Shown: piece by piece, positions 26,383 through 35,800 of the stretch
How the letters are laid out: the number at the start of each line of letters is the position of its first letter
Numbering within the stretch: the first letter of the stretch is position 1
NCBI GenBank assembly: GCA_037721215.1
Contig: JBBJNV010000013.1
Span: 40,413-104,412, forward strand
Reading direction: 5' to 3'
Length of the DNA stretch: 64,000 bases
Source of the DNA: Gemmatimonadaceae bacterium
Lineage (GTDB): Bacteria; Gemmatimonadota; Gemmatimonadetes; Gemmatimonadales; Gemmatimonadaceae
Notes under the pieces: model-generated
Database searches by the model: none
Told to the model about the DNA's origin: nothing
What the model saw: only the letters and a program-made list of their open reading frames with translations
Position numbers and translations under genes: made by a program

Positions 26383-26637
26383 ATGTCGAGTCTGGAAGAC
26401 TGTGAAGCGGCTGCCGAGCAGCTGTGGCCATTCCTCGATGGAGCGTTACCCCAAGGCGAGAAAGAGCGCGTCGTCAGGCATCTTCAGACCTGCGTCAATT
26501 GTACATCGCACCTCGATTTCGCCCGTTTGTTCCTGGAGGCGGTGCACGACGTGTCGGCGTCAGCAGGCGAATATGATCTGGTGCGAGGACGAGTCATCAA
26601 GGCTCTTGTCGCAGAAGGGTTCGCGGCGCCTGCATGA
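26383..26637 (+). CDS. Zinc-binding anti-sigma factor (ZAS type)
   Basis: The 84-residue protein carries the HxxxCxxC signature (H33, C37, C40, in RHLQTCVNC), plus C7 near the N-terminus. It has no membrane helix, so it should be a soluble anti-sigma that holds the ECF sigma and releases it when its cysteines are oxidised or lose zinc, as known for RsrA. The ATG at 26383 was chosen because AAAGGAG at 26371-26377 lies five bases upstream; a GTG two codons earlier overlaps the sigma stop. Its stop overlaps the next start (ATGATGA arrangement), so the three genes are translationally coupled. Confidence 0.9.
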   Translation: MSSLEDCEAAAEQLWPFLDGALPQGEKERVVRHLQTCVNCTSHLDFARLFLEAVHDVSASAGEYDLVRGRVIKALVAEGFAAPA

Positions 26638-27884
26638 TGTTCCTGCTCGCGTTCCTCGGCGGGGTTCTCACCATCGCCAGCCCGTGTATTCTGCCTGTCA
26701 TTCCCCTGGTGTTCGCGCGGGCGAGTGATGGTACCCGGCGAAATACGTTGCCGTTGCTGGCGGGCCTGGCAAGCGCCTTCACGCTGACGGCGACAATTGC
26801 CGCACTCGCAATCAACTGGCTCGTAATTGCGAGCGAATGGGGTCGCTATGCCGCTCTCGCCATCATGGCGGTGGCAGGGCTCGCCCTTATCTCGCCTCGA
26901 ATCGCGGAATTTGTCTCGCGGCCGGCAACCAGGATGGGCGCCGCGTTAGCTGATTCCCGCAGCGGGGATCGTTTGCCGGTCGCCGCGAATCTGGTGGCTG
27001 GCGCGGCCATCGGACTGCTTTGGGCCCCGTGCGCCGGTCCGATCCTCGGGCTGCTCATCGTGGGCGCCGCGGGAATGAGCGTTACCCACTCGTCTCTCCT
27101 CTTTCTGACCTTTGCCATTGGAGCTGTCATGTCTCTTGCATTCGTACTATCCGCAGGCGCTCGTCTTCGCGCCCGCATGGCGCGGGCCGGCCGCGGTGAA
27201 TCCATACTTCGGCGAGGCCTGGGCGTCGCGACAGTCGTCACGGTGGCGGCGATTTTCCTTGGATGGGACAGCGCAATCTTCGCGAAGCTGGGTGTCGTGC
27301 AGACCGCATCCGCTGAAGAGGCCCTCGTTCGGCGACTCACCGGCAAGGCCACCGCCCGGCCGGACGCGGGTATGTCCCTCGATGAGTTTGCGGCCGAAGA
27401 TGAGTCGGCACTGCTTCCATTGGCGGACGGAGTGCTTCAACCATTCACCGGCGCCACTGAATGGATCAACTCGCCGCCAATTACCCGGGAATCGCTCCGC
27501 GGGAAGGTCGTGATGATCTGGTTCTGGACGTACGAATGCTACAACTGCCTCAACGCGCTTCCGCACGTCAAGAAGCTGGAGGCAAAGTATCGCGACAAGG
27601 GACTTGTAGTAATCAGTGTGCACACGCCGGAACTGCCGCGTGAGCGAATAGTCGCGAACGTGCGCCGGGAAGTGAAAGAGCTTGGCATCACCTATCCAGT
27701 AGTCGTCGACAACGACTTCAAGATCTGGAACTCATACAAAAATCACTACTGGCCCGCGGCTTATTACGCCGATGCGACGGGGAAGCTGCGCTTTCATCAT
27801 TTTGGCGAAGGGCGATATGAGGAGCAGGACAAGGTCGTTGCGAAGCTTCTTGCGGAGGCGGCGGCGTACCGCGGGGTGCGCTGA
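26634..27884 (+). CDS. CcdA/DsbD-like membrane protein fused to a thioredoxin-like domain
   Basis: The 416-residue protein begins with a six-helix CcdA-type domain (about 1-225) carrying SPCILPVIPLVF and WAPCAGPILG, the cysteines that pass electrons across the membrane. A C-terminal TlpA/DipZ-like thioredoxin domain follows (about 270-410) with C302-xx-C305 in YECYNCLNALPHV. It should carry reducing power from cytosolic thioredoxin to periplasmic thiols. Downstream of a redox-type sigma/anti-sigma pair and close to an exported single-Cys MsrB, it fits a periplasmic oxidative repair role. ATG at 26634 or 26637. Confidence 0.92.
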   Translation: MMFLLAFLGGVLTIASPCILPVIPLVFARASDGTRRNTLPLLAGLASAFTLTATIAALAINWLVIASEWGRYAALAIMAVAGLALISPRIAEFVSRPATRMGAALADSRSGDRLPVAANLVAGAAIGLLWAPCAGPILGLLIVGAAGMSVTHSSLLFLTFAIGAVMSLAFVLSAGARLRARMARAGRGESILRRGLGVATVVTVAAIFLGWDSAIFAKLGVVQTASAEEALVRRLTGKATARPDAGMSLDEFAAEDESALLPLADGVLQPFTGATEWINSPPITRESLRGKVVMIWFWTYECYNCLNALPHVKKLEAKYRDKGLVVISVHTPELPRERIVANVRREVKELGITYPVVVDNDFKIWNSYKNHYWPAAYYADATGKLRFHHFGEGRYEEQDKVVAKLLAEAAAYRGVR

Positions 27885-27973
27885 GGGCGTAACAGGGATG
27901 GACTTCCGCTGCGCGGTGTGCAGCAATACCATGCTGCAGTCAGGATCGCGACCCTTCTCTTTCCCTCCCTGCC

Positions 27974-29275
27974 ATGTCCTGGTTCACATCAGTCGGCGCA
28001 CTGCTCGCGGTAGCCGTCATGTCTTCGGCGCTCGATGCACAGGGCCAGAACCCGATCAACCTGTGGTCGGTTCCCCTGACGTCGAGCGGCGGGCGGCTGA
28101 TTGCCGGCAATCCCGTGAAGCTGACTCACGACGACGGCATCAACAGCCAGCCGTCGTTTACGCCCGATGGGCGCGCGATAGTCTTCAGCGCTACCCGTGA
28201 CACCGGGTCAACCGCACGGAGCGAAATCTACAGGTATCATTTTGCCACTGGCAGGGAAAGCCGCGTCACCCGAACTCCGGAGAATGAAAATTCACCGACG
28301 GTGAACTCGCGTGGTGAGTATATGGCCCTCCGGTGGGTACCTGCGACCCTGTTCAGGGAGTACGGGCCGTGGGTGTACGCTCCGGATGGAAGACCGCGAC
28401 GGGGTGTGCTGCCCGGCGCTGACACCACCGGTTACTACACACCCGTGGGTAGCGGCCGATACATTCTTACGCGGCCTAAATCCCGAACGTTCACGGTTGC
28501 AATGTTCGACTCCGCCGCCGGTGCAATCGTGGATCTGGACAGCGGTGTTCCGGCTTTGCCGGCGCAGCGAATCCCCAGAAACACCGCTATCAGTTACGTA
28601 GTGCTGGACTCCGCGTCGGCCCGGCATGAGCTTCGCCGGTACGACCTCGTAACGCGCCGCAGAACCTCGCTTGGGCGGACTGTGCCGGGCCGGACGACTC
28701 ACGCATGGTTGCCCAACGGCGGAACGGTACTGATGGCGAAAGGCAGCACTCTTTATTCGCGGCGCGCCGGTGCAACAGGGCGCGATACAGCGTGGAGTGT
28801 GGTCGCCACCTTCAGCACCCCCGAGTTGCGTCATACATCCGCTTACGCGATAAGTCCCGACGGCACGCGTTTGATCATGACCTCCCCGAAACGACCGCCG
28901 CTCGCCGTTGTCGTCCGCGACTCTCTGGAATCCGGCCGCTCGGCGATAGACATCACGCCGGTGGTGCTTGCATGGCGCGCCGCCGGGCGGCTCGGGGACT
29001 ACGACGTGAACGAGAGCGCGCTTAGCGCGCTCGGGGATGTGTGGCTCGGGCGGCGACTGATGTCCGACGCTGTTGCGCTTCACTCGCTGACCGCCGATCT
29101 GTTCCCGTCTTCCCACCGCGCGGCCGGCCGCCTCGGCGATGCGCAGGCAGCGGCGGGAGACAGGGCTGGAGCGGCTGTGTCGTACCGACGGGCATTGACC
29201 CTCAATCCGCGCGCAACCGACGAAGATCGCAAAGCCGCAGACAGCATTGATCAGCGCCTTAAGGAGCTGCGCTAG
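27974..29275 (+). CDS. Exported PD40 beta-propeller protein with C-terminal TPR-like region
   Basis: The 433-residue protein has a signal peptide (about 1-23). TolB-like PD40 propeller blades follow, with motifs such as SQPSFTPDGRAIVFSATRD and SAYAISPDGTRLIM. The last 90 residues are Ala-rich helices (AGRLGDAQAAAGDRAGAAVS) of TPR character. Such proteins are periplasmic scaffolds; no catalytic residues are visible. An 89-base gap separates it from the CcdA-thioredoxin gene, so it may be in the same operon or have its own promoter. I do not recognise a specific function. Confidence 0.75.
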   Translation: MSWFTSVGALLAVAVMSSALDAQGQNPINLWSVPLTSSGGRLIAGNPVKLTHDDGINSQPSFTPDGRAIVFSATRDTGSTARSEIYRYHFATGRESRVTRTPENENSPTVNSRGEYMALRWVPATLFREYGPWVYAPDGRPRRGVLPGADTTGYYTPVGSGRYILTRPKSRTFTVAMFDSAAGAIVDLDSGVPALPAQRIPRNTAISYVVLDSASARHELRRYDLVTRRRTSLGRTVPGRTTHAWLPNGGTVLMAKGSTLYSRRAGATGRDTAWSVVATFSTPELRHTSAYAISPDGTRLIMTSPKRPPLAVVVRDSLESGRSAIDITPVVLAWRAAGRLGDYDVNESALSALGDVWLGRRLMSDAVALHSLTADLFPSSHRAAGRLGDAQAAAGDRAGAAVSYRRALTLNPRATDEDRKAADSIDQRLKELR

Positions 29276-29423
29276 CCAGTCTGGTTGAGCATGGGGTCAG
29301 TCCATTGACACCCCCGAGGGCAGAGTCAGTCGGGATCACCGTTGCAGAGGCGCGGAGCCAGTCCGATGACTGTGGGGATCCGACGATGAGGATCAATGTA
29401 GAAGCGGGCGTTACGAATACAGA

Positions 29424-30971
29424 ATGCTCGCGGCAATTCGCTCGGCCGGAATCATTGGAATCGATGCCTACGATGTCACCGTCGAGGTAGACGCGGCTGC
29501 CGGGCTTCCCCAATGGACCATCGTAGGACTGCCACTCGGAGCCGTCAAGGAAAGCCGTGAGCGCGTCGGCGCTGCGCTCGTAAATTCAGGATTCACTCTT
29601 CCGCCCAGACGGATCACAATCAATCTAGCCCCCGCCGATGTAAAAAAGGATGGGACCGCATATGATTTGCCAATTGCGGTCGGCCTGCTCGTGGCCACCG
29701 GGCAACTTCCACCTCAAGCGACGGATCGCAGGATCTTTGTCGGTGAACTCGGGCTCGATGGTTCGCTCCGCGCCGTAAAGGGTGCGCTGTCTATTGCTCG
29801 CAAGACGGCAGCAGCCGCAAGCCCGCATGAGCTTGTGATTCCACGCCCCAATCTCGATGAGGCTGGTCGAGTCAGTTCAATCCGTCTCTCAGCACCCGGG
29901 AATCTGCGCGAGCTCGCATTGGAGCTGAAGGAAGGGTTGCTGAGCCGTGCATTGCCTCCGTCACGCGAGCGCTGTCCGCGGCGCGAACCTCTCGAATTCG
30001 CGGATGTTGTTGGACAACAATCGGCCAAGCGAGCGCTCGAAGTGGCGGCGGCGGGAGGCCACAACGTCATCATGGTGGGACCACCTGGGGCTGGAAAAAC
30101 AATGCTCGCACGGCGGCTGCCGGGAATCCTGCCCGAGCTTAGTGAAGCTGAGTCGCTGGAAGTAATCGCCATCCATTCTGTCGCCGGCATACTGACGGCC
30201 GAAGCGCTCACAGGCTGCGCGCGCCCTTTTCGCGCGCCCCATCATTCGATATCCAGTGCAGGTCTCATCGGCGGAGGCTCGAATCCGCGACCAGGTGAGG
30301 TGAGCCTGGCTCACAACGGCGTTCTCTTTCTGGACGAGATGCTGGAATTTCCAAAGTCCGTGCTCGACGGGCTCAGACAGCCGCTCGAAGATGGGTCTGT
30401 CGTGATATCGCGGGCAGCGATGTCAGTGGCTTTTCCGGCCAGATTCACGCTGGTCGGCGCGACGAATCCCTGTCCTTGCGGGCGCCTTGGCGATTCGACA
30501 GGCATCTGCGCCTGCTCCGCATCCGATCTTGATCGCTACGCCGGCCGGATGTCGGGTCCGCTTTCCGATCGCCTCGACATGCATGTCACGGTTGGTGCGG
30601 TAGCGCTTCGCGATCTCAGTAGTTCGCGTGAGGAAGAGTCCACGTCGACAATCCGGAGTCGCGTGTCGAACGCCCGCGCAATTCAGACAGCACGGTTTGC
30701 GCGCCTGCGCGGCGTGGGTTGCAATGCTCACGCATCCGGGCGATGGATCGACGCTCACGGGGCCGTCGACGGTGATGCACGCGCGCTGCTGCAGCGTGCC
30801 GCTGAAACGCTGTCGATGTCCGCGCGTGGCTATCACCGGGTACTCAAGGTTGCGAGAACAATTGCCGACATTGATGCAGACGATTGCACGCGAGCCGCGC
30901 ACGTTGCGGAAGCGTTGCGTTACCGGGCCGTCGGACGAAGCATTCTACGAGGGGCCCCGCCGGTGGATTGA
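29424..30971 (+). CDS. comM: ComM/YifB family AAA+ Mg-chelatase-like ATPase
   Basis: The 515-residue protein has the N-terminal Lon-protease-like domain (about 1-170, with VGLPLGAVKESRERV), an AAA+ Mg-chelatase domain (about 190-400) with Walker A GPPGAGKT, Walker B LFLDEM and the NPCPCG motif, and the C-terminal Mg-chelatase helical domain. In Vibrio and others ComM is a hexameric helicase that promotes branch migration during natural transformation. Length and motifs are normal. Upstream lies a 148-base gap in which I see no feature. Downstream lies the truncated HD-GYP gene only about 70 bases away. Confidence 0.95.
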   Translation: MLAAIRSAGIIGIDAYDVTVEVDAAAGLPQWTIVGLPLGAVKESRERVGAALVNSGFTLPPRRITINLAPADVKKDGTAYDLPIAVGLLVATGQLPPQATDRRIFVGELGLDGSLRAVKGALSIARKTAAAASPHELVIPRPNLDEAGRVSSIRLSAPGNLRELALELKEGLLSRALPPSRERCPRREPLEFADVVGQQSAKRALEVAAAGGHNVIMVGPPGAGKTMLARRLPGILPELSEAESLEVIAIHSVAGILTAEALTGCARPFRAPHHSISSAGLIGGGSNPRPGEVSLAHNGVLFLDEMLEFPKSVLDGLRQPLEDGSVVISRAAMSVAFPARFTLVGATNPCPCGRLGDSTGICACSASDLDRYAGRMSGPLSDRLDMHVTVGAVALRDLSSSREEESTSTIRSRVSNARAIQTARFARLRGVGCNAHASGRWIDAHGAVDGDARALLQRAAETLSMSARGYHRVLKVARTIADIDADDCTRAAHVAEALRYRAVGRSILRGAPPVD

Positions 30972-31026
30972 CAGGCCGAATCATCTGTCCTCATCCAGCA
31001 TGTGTGATTAGGGCGCCGGAGACTGA

Positions 31027-31928
31027 AACATCTCCCGAGCCCCCACCGAGGCGATTCGTTCGATCGACGAACACTGGAATGGCGAGGGGTATCCTGACGG
31101 CAAGATCGGTCAACAGATTCCGTTGTTTTCCCGGATCATCCTGCTCGCCCAGACTCTCGATGCGTTTCACACTGAGCAGGGCATAGCCGCAGCTCTGCGA
31201 GTGGTAAGGGAACGAGCGGGCTGTGGTTCGAGCCATCGCTGGTGCGCAACGTTCGCGGCTGGCGCGACAATCAGAGCTGGTGGGAGTCGTTGCAGTCGCC
31301 CGACGCTACCGCGATTACCCTGGCGCTCGAGCCGCCGCAGCATACCCGATATGCCGACGATGCCGGCCTGGACGAGATTGCTCGCGCATTTGCGGACATT
31401 ATCGATTCCAAATCACCATACATGTATCAGCACTCTACGAACGTCGCTCGATATGCGCGCAAAATCAGCCGCGAACTCGACGTTCCTGTCGGCGACGCGG
31501 CGACGCTCAATCGCGCCGCGCTGCTGCACGACGTTGGCAAGCTCGGCGTGGCGGCGCGCATTCTGAACAAGCCCAGCTCGCTTACAGCAGCCGAGCGGGT
31601 AGAAATGGAGCAGCATCCACTTTACACCTGGGAGATTCTCGAACGCGTAAGCGCGTTTGCCGGATTCGCCCGAACGGCGGCTTTTCATCACGAGAAGCTC
31701 GATGGATCGGGCTATCCCTTGGGGGTCAAAGGCGATGATCTCGATACTTCGGCTCGTATCCTTGCAGTTCCCGACATGTACGAAGCACTCACTGCCAACA
31801 GACCGTACAGGGCCCCGTTGTCCCGTGACGCCGCTCTTGCAATCATTGAGAAGTCGTCAGTATGCCCGGTGGTGACGGAAGCATTGGCCAGTGCAACGTG
31901 TTCGACGCCGACCCGGCTGGCCTCCTGA
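31027..31928 (+). pseudogene. Truncated, frameshifted double-HD phosphohydrolase; C-terminal HD-GYP domain intact
   Basis: Two frames together encode the second half of a protein with two HD domains. The first frame (from 31027) reads RSIDEHWNGEGYPDGKIG and on to AALRVVRER, the GYP-type end of a first HD domain. At about 31213-31216 the sense moves to another frame, SGLWFEPSLVRNVRGW, as if one base were lost. That frame then carries a full HD-GYP domain (LLHDVGK, HHEKLDGSGYP) to 31928; a GTG at 31242 opens it as a 228-residue ORF. The start of the first HD domain is missing between the comM stop and about 31040. HD-GYP domains hydrolyse cyclic di-GMP. The second domain could still be made on its own, but the full gene looks broken. 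Confidence 0.8.
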
Positions 31929-31943
31929 ATCGCAGCCCTCTGA

Positions 31944-32645
31944 TCATGGGTGCAGCGCCCGCTCCCATCCGTCGTACGCCACAAACGATTTAGGCAGCCC
32001 CGCAAATCTCTCTACGTGTATCGCCGCCCCGGGGAATAGCGCCATGAATCGCTTCCGGGTCAACAGCTGTATCGAATCCACCTCGGCGCGGGCGGTTGCT
32101 AGGTCGGGGATGCGCTTGTACCACCCGACGTCGAAACGCTGCACCATCTTGGCGCGGACCGCGGATGGCAGGTACTGAAACCAGGGAAAAAGAAAATGCG
32201 GCTCGAGTGGAAACCGCTTGTTGGGCGTCTGCACGAAGTAACGGCGACCTACGCGACGAATTTCGGCGGCCATCCTGCGCTGTTCGGAGAAATTACCGAC
32301 ATGCTCGATAACCGAGTTTGAAAAGACGACATCGAAGGCTCCGTCGGAGTAGTCGGGCATCGCGCGGGCATCACCCTCGACGCTCATGAAGCGCTCCGAG
32401 CTCAACCGCTGTTTTTTTACGTTGAGCAGGGTCACACGGACATCGCCGGTAGACCTGGGCATCATGAGGTCCCAGAATTCCTGAGTACCGCCGATATCAA
32501 GAATTTCGACAGGGCCGGACAGGCGGTCGAGCAGCGCGAGAAAGAGTGAGAAACGTGCCCGCCGCATGCGAGTAGCCAGCGAATTTGCGTCACTGTTGTT
32601 CGCGATTGACTTGATGAGCGAGCCGCGCGCTTTGGTATGAGGCAT
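31944..32645 (-). CDS. Class I SAM-dependent methyltransferase
   Basis: The 233-residue protein has the Rossmann SAM-binding motif EILDIGGTQEFWD (about 47-60) and the post-II motif FDVVFSNSVIEHV (about 103-116), typical of methyltransferase type 11 proteins. The RRYFVQTPNKRFPLEPH segment resembles enzymes near polysaccharide or lipid modification genes, but no such genes are here, so the substrate is unknown. It converges with the HD-GYP remnant (15 bases) and is divergent from the TonB-receptor-like gene. An internal ATG at codon 27 is an alternative start. Confidence 0.85.
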   Translation of the reverse strand: MPHTKARGSLIKSIANNSDANSLATRMRRARFSLFLALLDRLSGPVEILDIGGTQEFWDLMMPRSTGDVRVTLLNVKKQRLSSERFMSVEGDARAMPDYSDGAFDVVFSNSVIEHVGNFSEQRRMAAEIRRVGRRYFVQTPNKRFPLEPHFLFPWFQYLPSAVRAKMVQRFDVGWYKRIPDLATARAEVDSIQLLTRKRFMALFPGAAIHVERFAGLPKSFVAYDGWERALHP

Positions 32646-32821
32646 GCCCCGACAAGGTAATTGGCCCAGGCGTTGGTCGCCTATGCCGGCGGTGATGTCT
32701 CAACATGCGCCAGACGAACCGCGTACACCTGATATGCCGCGTACAGCGTGGTATGCCGCGTCAAAGTGGTACTCGTCGTCTGGATGGAATCCTTGATGGT
32801 AACAGCAATGCGAAACAGGTG
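32646..32821 (+). promoter_or_regulatory. Divergent intergenic region, methyltransferase / TonB-receptor-like gene
   Basis: This 176-base region should hold the promoters of both neighbours. It contains a small hairpin (AGGCG/CGCCT, near 32672-32686) and two close direct repeats of ATGCCGCGT around 32732-32763, which could bind a regulator. No standard -10/-35 pair stands out. The long frame that enters the region from the receptor gene has no homology-like content and is not used. Confidence 0.4.
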
Positions 32822-35800
32822 ATGCACATTCGATTGTCCGTGATACTGCTGCTATTTGCGGCAGTGCTGCTACCTCTCCGGGGTCATGCCCAGGTTGGTT
32901 CGACGACCGACATCCTGATGGGCCGCGTGACGGGGCCGGAAGGCGCGCCGGTGGCAGGTGCGCGGGTCGAGGCAACGTCGGTGGAAACGCAGATCGTGCG
33001 GACAAAGGTTACCGGCGCGGACGGACGCTACACCATCATCTTCCCTGACGGCGGCGGTAATTATCGCGTACGTGTGATCTCCATCGGGTTCGCTCCGGCT
33101 CAGATCGGTCTTTCCCGACAGTCCGATGAGGATCGCCTGGTAGGGGACGTAAGGCTCGGCCGAACGGCGACCGTGCTGCAGAGCGTCCAGGTTCGGGCTG
33201 CTCCCGCAGGCCGCCAGCAGAACCAGCGACCGGAACCTGGATCGACCGAGCGGGGGCTTCCGCCAGGCCTGGTCAATCGACTGCCGGTGGAGGCAGGTGA
33301 CCTGAATGCGCTCGCAACGCTGGCGCCGGGCGTTATCGGAATTGCGGGCACCGATTCGACGGCCGCATCGTTCTCGGTTGGAGGGCAGCCTGCCAACCAG
33401 AACAACATCACTCTGGACGGTCTTAGTTTCGGGACCGGAAGCGTGCCGCAGGAGGCGGTCCGGAATACGCGAGTCGTCACGAGCACCTACGATGTCGCCC
33501 GTGGTCAGTTCACCGGCGGCCAGGTTGCCAGCACCACCCGTGGCGGAACGAACGTCTTTCAGGGGGCGCTGAATTACTCATTGCGGGATCCGTCGCTGGA
33601 GTTCGTTGACGACCCCGAAAACGCATTCTCGCAGAAGTACACCCAGAATCAGGTCAACGCCGGGTTCGGCGGGCCAATCATCAGGAACAAGCTCTTCACG
33701 TTTGGTGCAGTCTCGCGCACGCGGCGAACTGATCCGCTGCAGTCTCTCCTCGCCGCCGATCCACTCGCGCTTCAGCGCATCGGTGTGAATCGCGATTCAG
33801 TGTCGCGCTTCATCTCACTCCTGAATACCTATGGCTTGCAGCCGACCATGGCGTCGATACCTGATGAGCGGCTCAACAACAATGCTTCCGCTCTCGTAAG
33901 GGTCGACTACAATCTCGCCGACAGTCATACGCTGATGATGAGAGGCGACTGGCGTGGGTCGATTCAGGATGCAAGCCGCATATCTCCGTTTTCGGTTCCT
34001 CACAGCGGTGGGAACGCGAAGGGTTCGGGCGGAGGTGGCATGGTCACTTTGACGTCGAACTGGAGCGGCGTTATCAACGAGCTGCGCGCGTATGCATCTG
34101 TCGACGCACGCAACAGTGACCCGTATCTCCTCGTGCCGAGCGGGCGCATCGTCGTCGCCTCAGATCTTCCGGATGAGCGCCGGGGTGTGTCCACGCTTCA
34201 GTTCGGTGTGAATCCGTCGCTGCCCCAGGAGTCGCGGAGCCGGCTGATCGAGCTGAGTGACGAAGTTTCACGTGTTTCGAAGGGCGGCGCGCACCGCATC
34301 AAGCTGGGAGGCCTGCTCAACCAGGAGACCAGTGAAAACGGATCGTTCGCCAATGCACTTGGCACTTACAGCTTCAACTCTCTCGAGGATTTCGCTGCCG
34401 GCCGCCCGCTTTCCTTTACTCGCACCTTGTCGACGCGTGACAGGCGCGCGCGCAGCCTCAACGGAGCGCTTTACCTCGGGGATTCGTGGCGCCGTTCACC
34501 GCGGTTGCAGTTCACCTATGGCGTCAGGCTCGAAGCATCACGGTACCCCGACGCGCCAGGATATAATCCCGCTGTCGACTCGTTGTTCGGCCACAGAACC
34601 GATCGATTCCCGTCTGACCTGCATCTGAGTCCGCGGGCCGGATTTACCTGGAACTACGGGTCCAACACTGGCGGGCCGTCCCGCGGAAGCGTTCGCGGCG
34701 GCTTCGGCGAATTCCGCGGGCGTGCGCAATCGCAACTGTTTGCATCCGCGTCTGAAGCCAGCGGTCTCGCCAACGGGCAGTCGCAGCTGGTGTGCGTGGG
34801 TGCAAGCATACCGGCGCCTGACTGGAATGCCTTTCTCGACGATCCCCGTTCCATACCATCGTCATGCAACGGCGCCAGCCAGCAGTTCGGCAACCAGCGC
34901 CGCAACGTGAGCGTATTCAGTCCTGACTTCAGTTCACCACGCGCATGGCGGGGCTCGCTTGGATTCAATCGCCGCTTCGCCGAACGGTTCAATTTTTCGG
35001 CCGACGCATCGGTTGCGCGGGGAGTATCTCAGACGAGCGCGCGCGACATCAATCTCGACACGACTCCCAAATTCACGCTCGCTGCAGAGGCTGGCCGTCC
35101 GGTATATGTCCCCCTGACCGCCGTCGTCCCTTCGACCGGTGCGGTGGCCCTGACCGGTTCGAGAATCGAGCAGAGGTTTGGCGTTGTCAGCGAAGTGAAT
35201 TCCAATCTCACATCGAGTGCCGCTCAGCTGACGACTTCGTTCAGCGGTATCACGACCAAAGCGATTCTGTTCAACGCCTCTTACACGCTCACGCGCTCGC
35301 GGGACGAGACGCAGGGTCTGTCAACGTTTGGAGGCGGGGGCGGGGGCGGCGGATTCGGGCGCGGTGGTTCGGGCGCTTCGACAGCAGGTAATCCCAATCT
35401 TGCCGAGCGCGCGAGAAGTGATCAGGAACGCAGACACTCTTTGCTGGCGACGGTTACATGGCCGGTTAAGCCGGCAATCGAGCTCACCGCCATTGCGCGC
35501 CTTACCTCGGGAGCGTATTTCACGCCAATCGTTGGTGGCGACATCAACGGCGACGGTCTGCGGAATGACCGACCTTTCATCTTCCGCCCGTCCGGAGCGC
35601 CCGACAGTGCGATTGCGGGTGGAATGTCGAGGCTGCTCGCGCGAGCCCCCGCGCGTGCTCGTGAATGTATTCTGAGTCAGACCGGCGCGATCGCCGGGCG
35701 CAACAGTTGTTCGGTTCCCTGGTCCCCGTCATTCGATATACAGGCCAACTTCCGCCCGAGCGGCTTTGGGTTGAATCGCAAGCTTACGATTTCGCTGCTG

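Noticed and set aside
27898..28200. Small frame with a CxxC pair beginning MDFRCAVCSNTM
   Set aside because: It runs into the PD40/TPR gene in another frame, loses all sense there and has no ribosome site.
31213..31216. Programmed ribosomal frameshift in the HD-GYP gene
   Set aside because: No slippery heptamer is seen, and the upstream half of the gene is missing as well, so decay or sequencing error is simpler.
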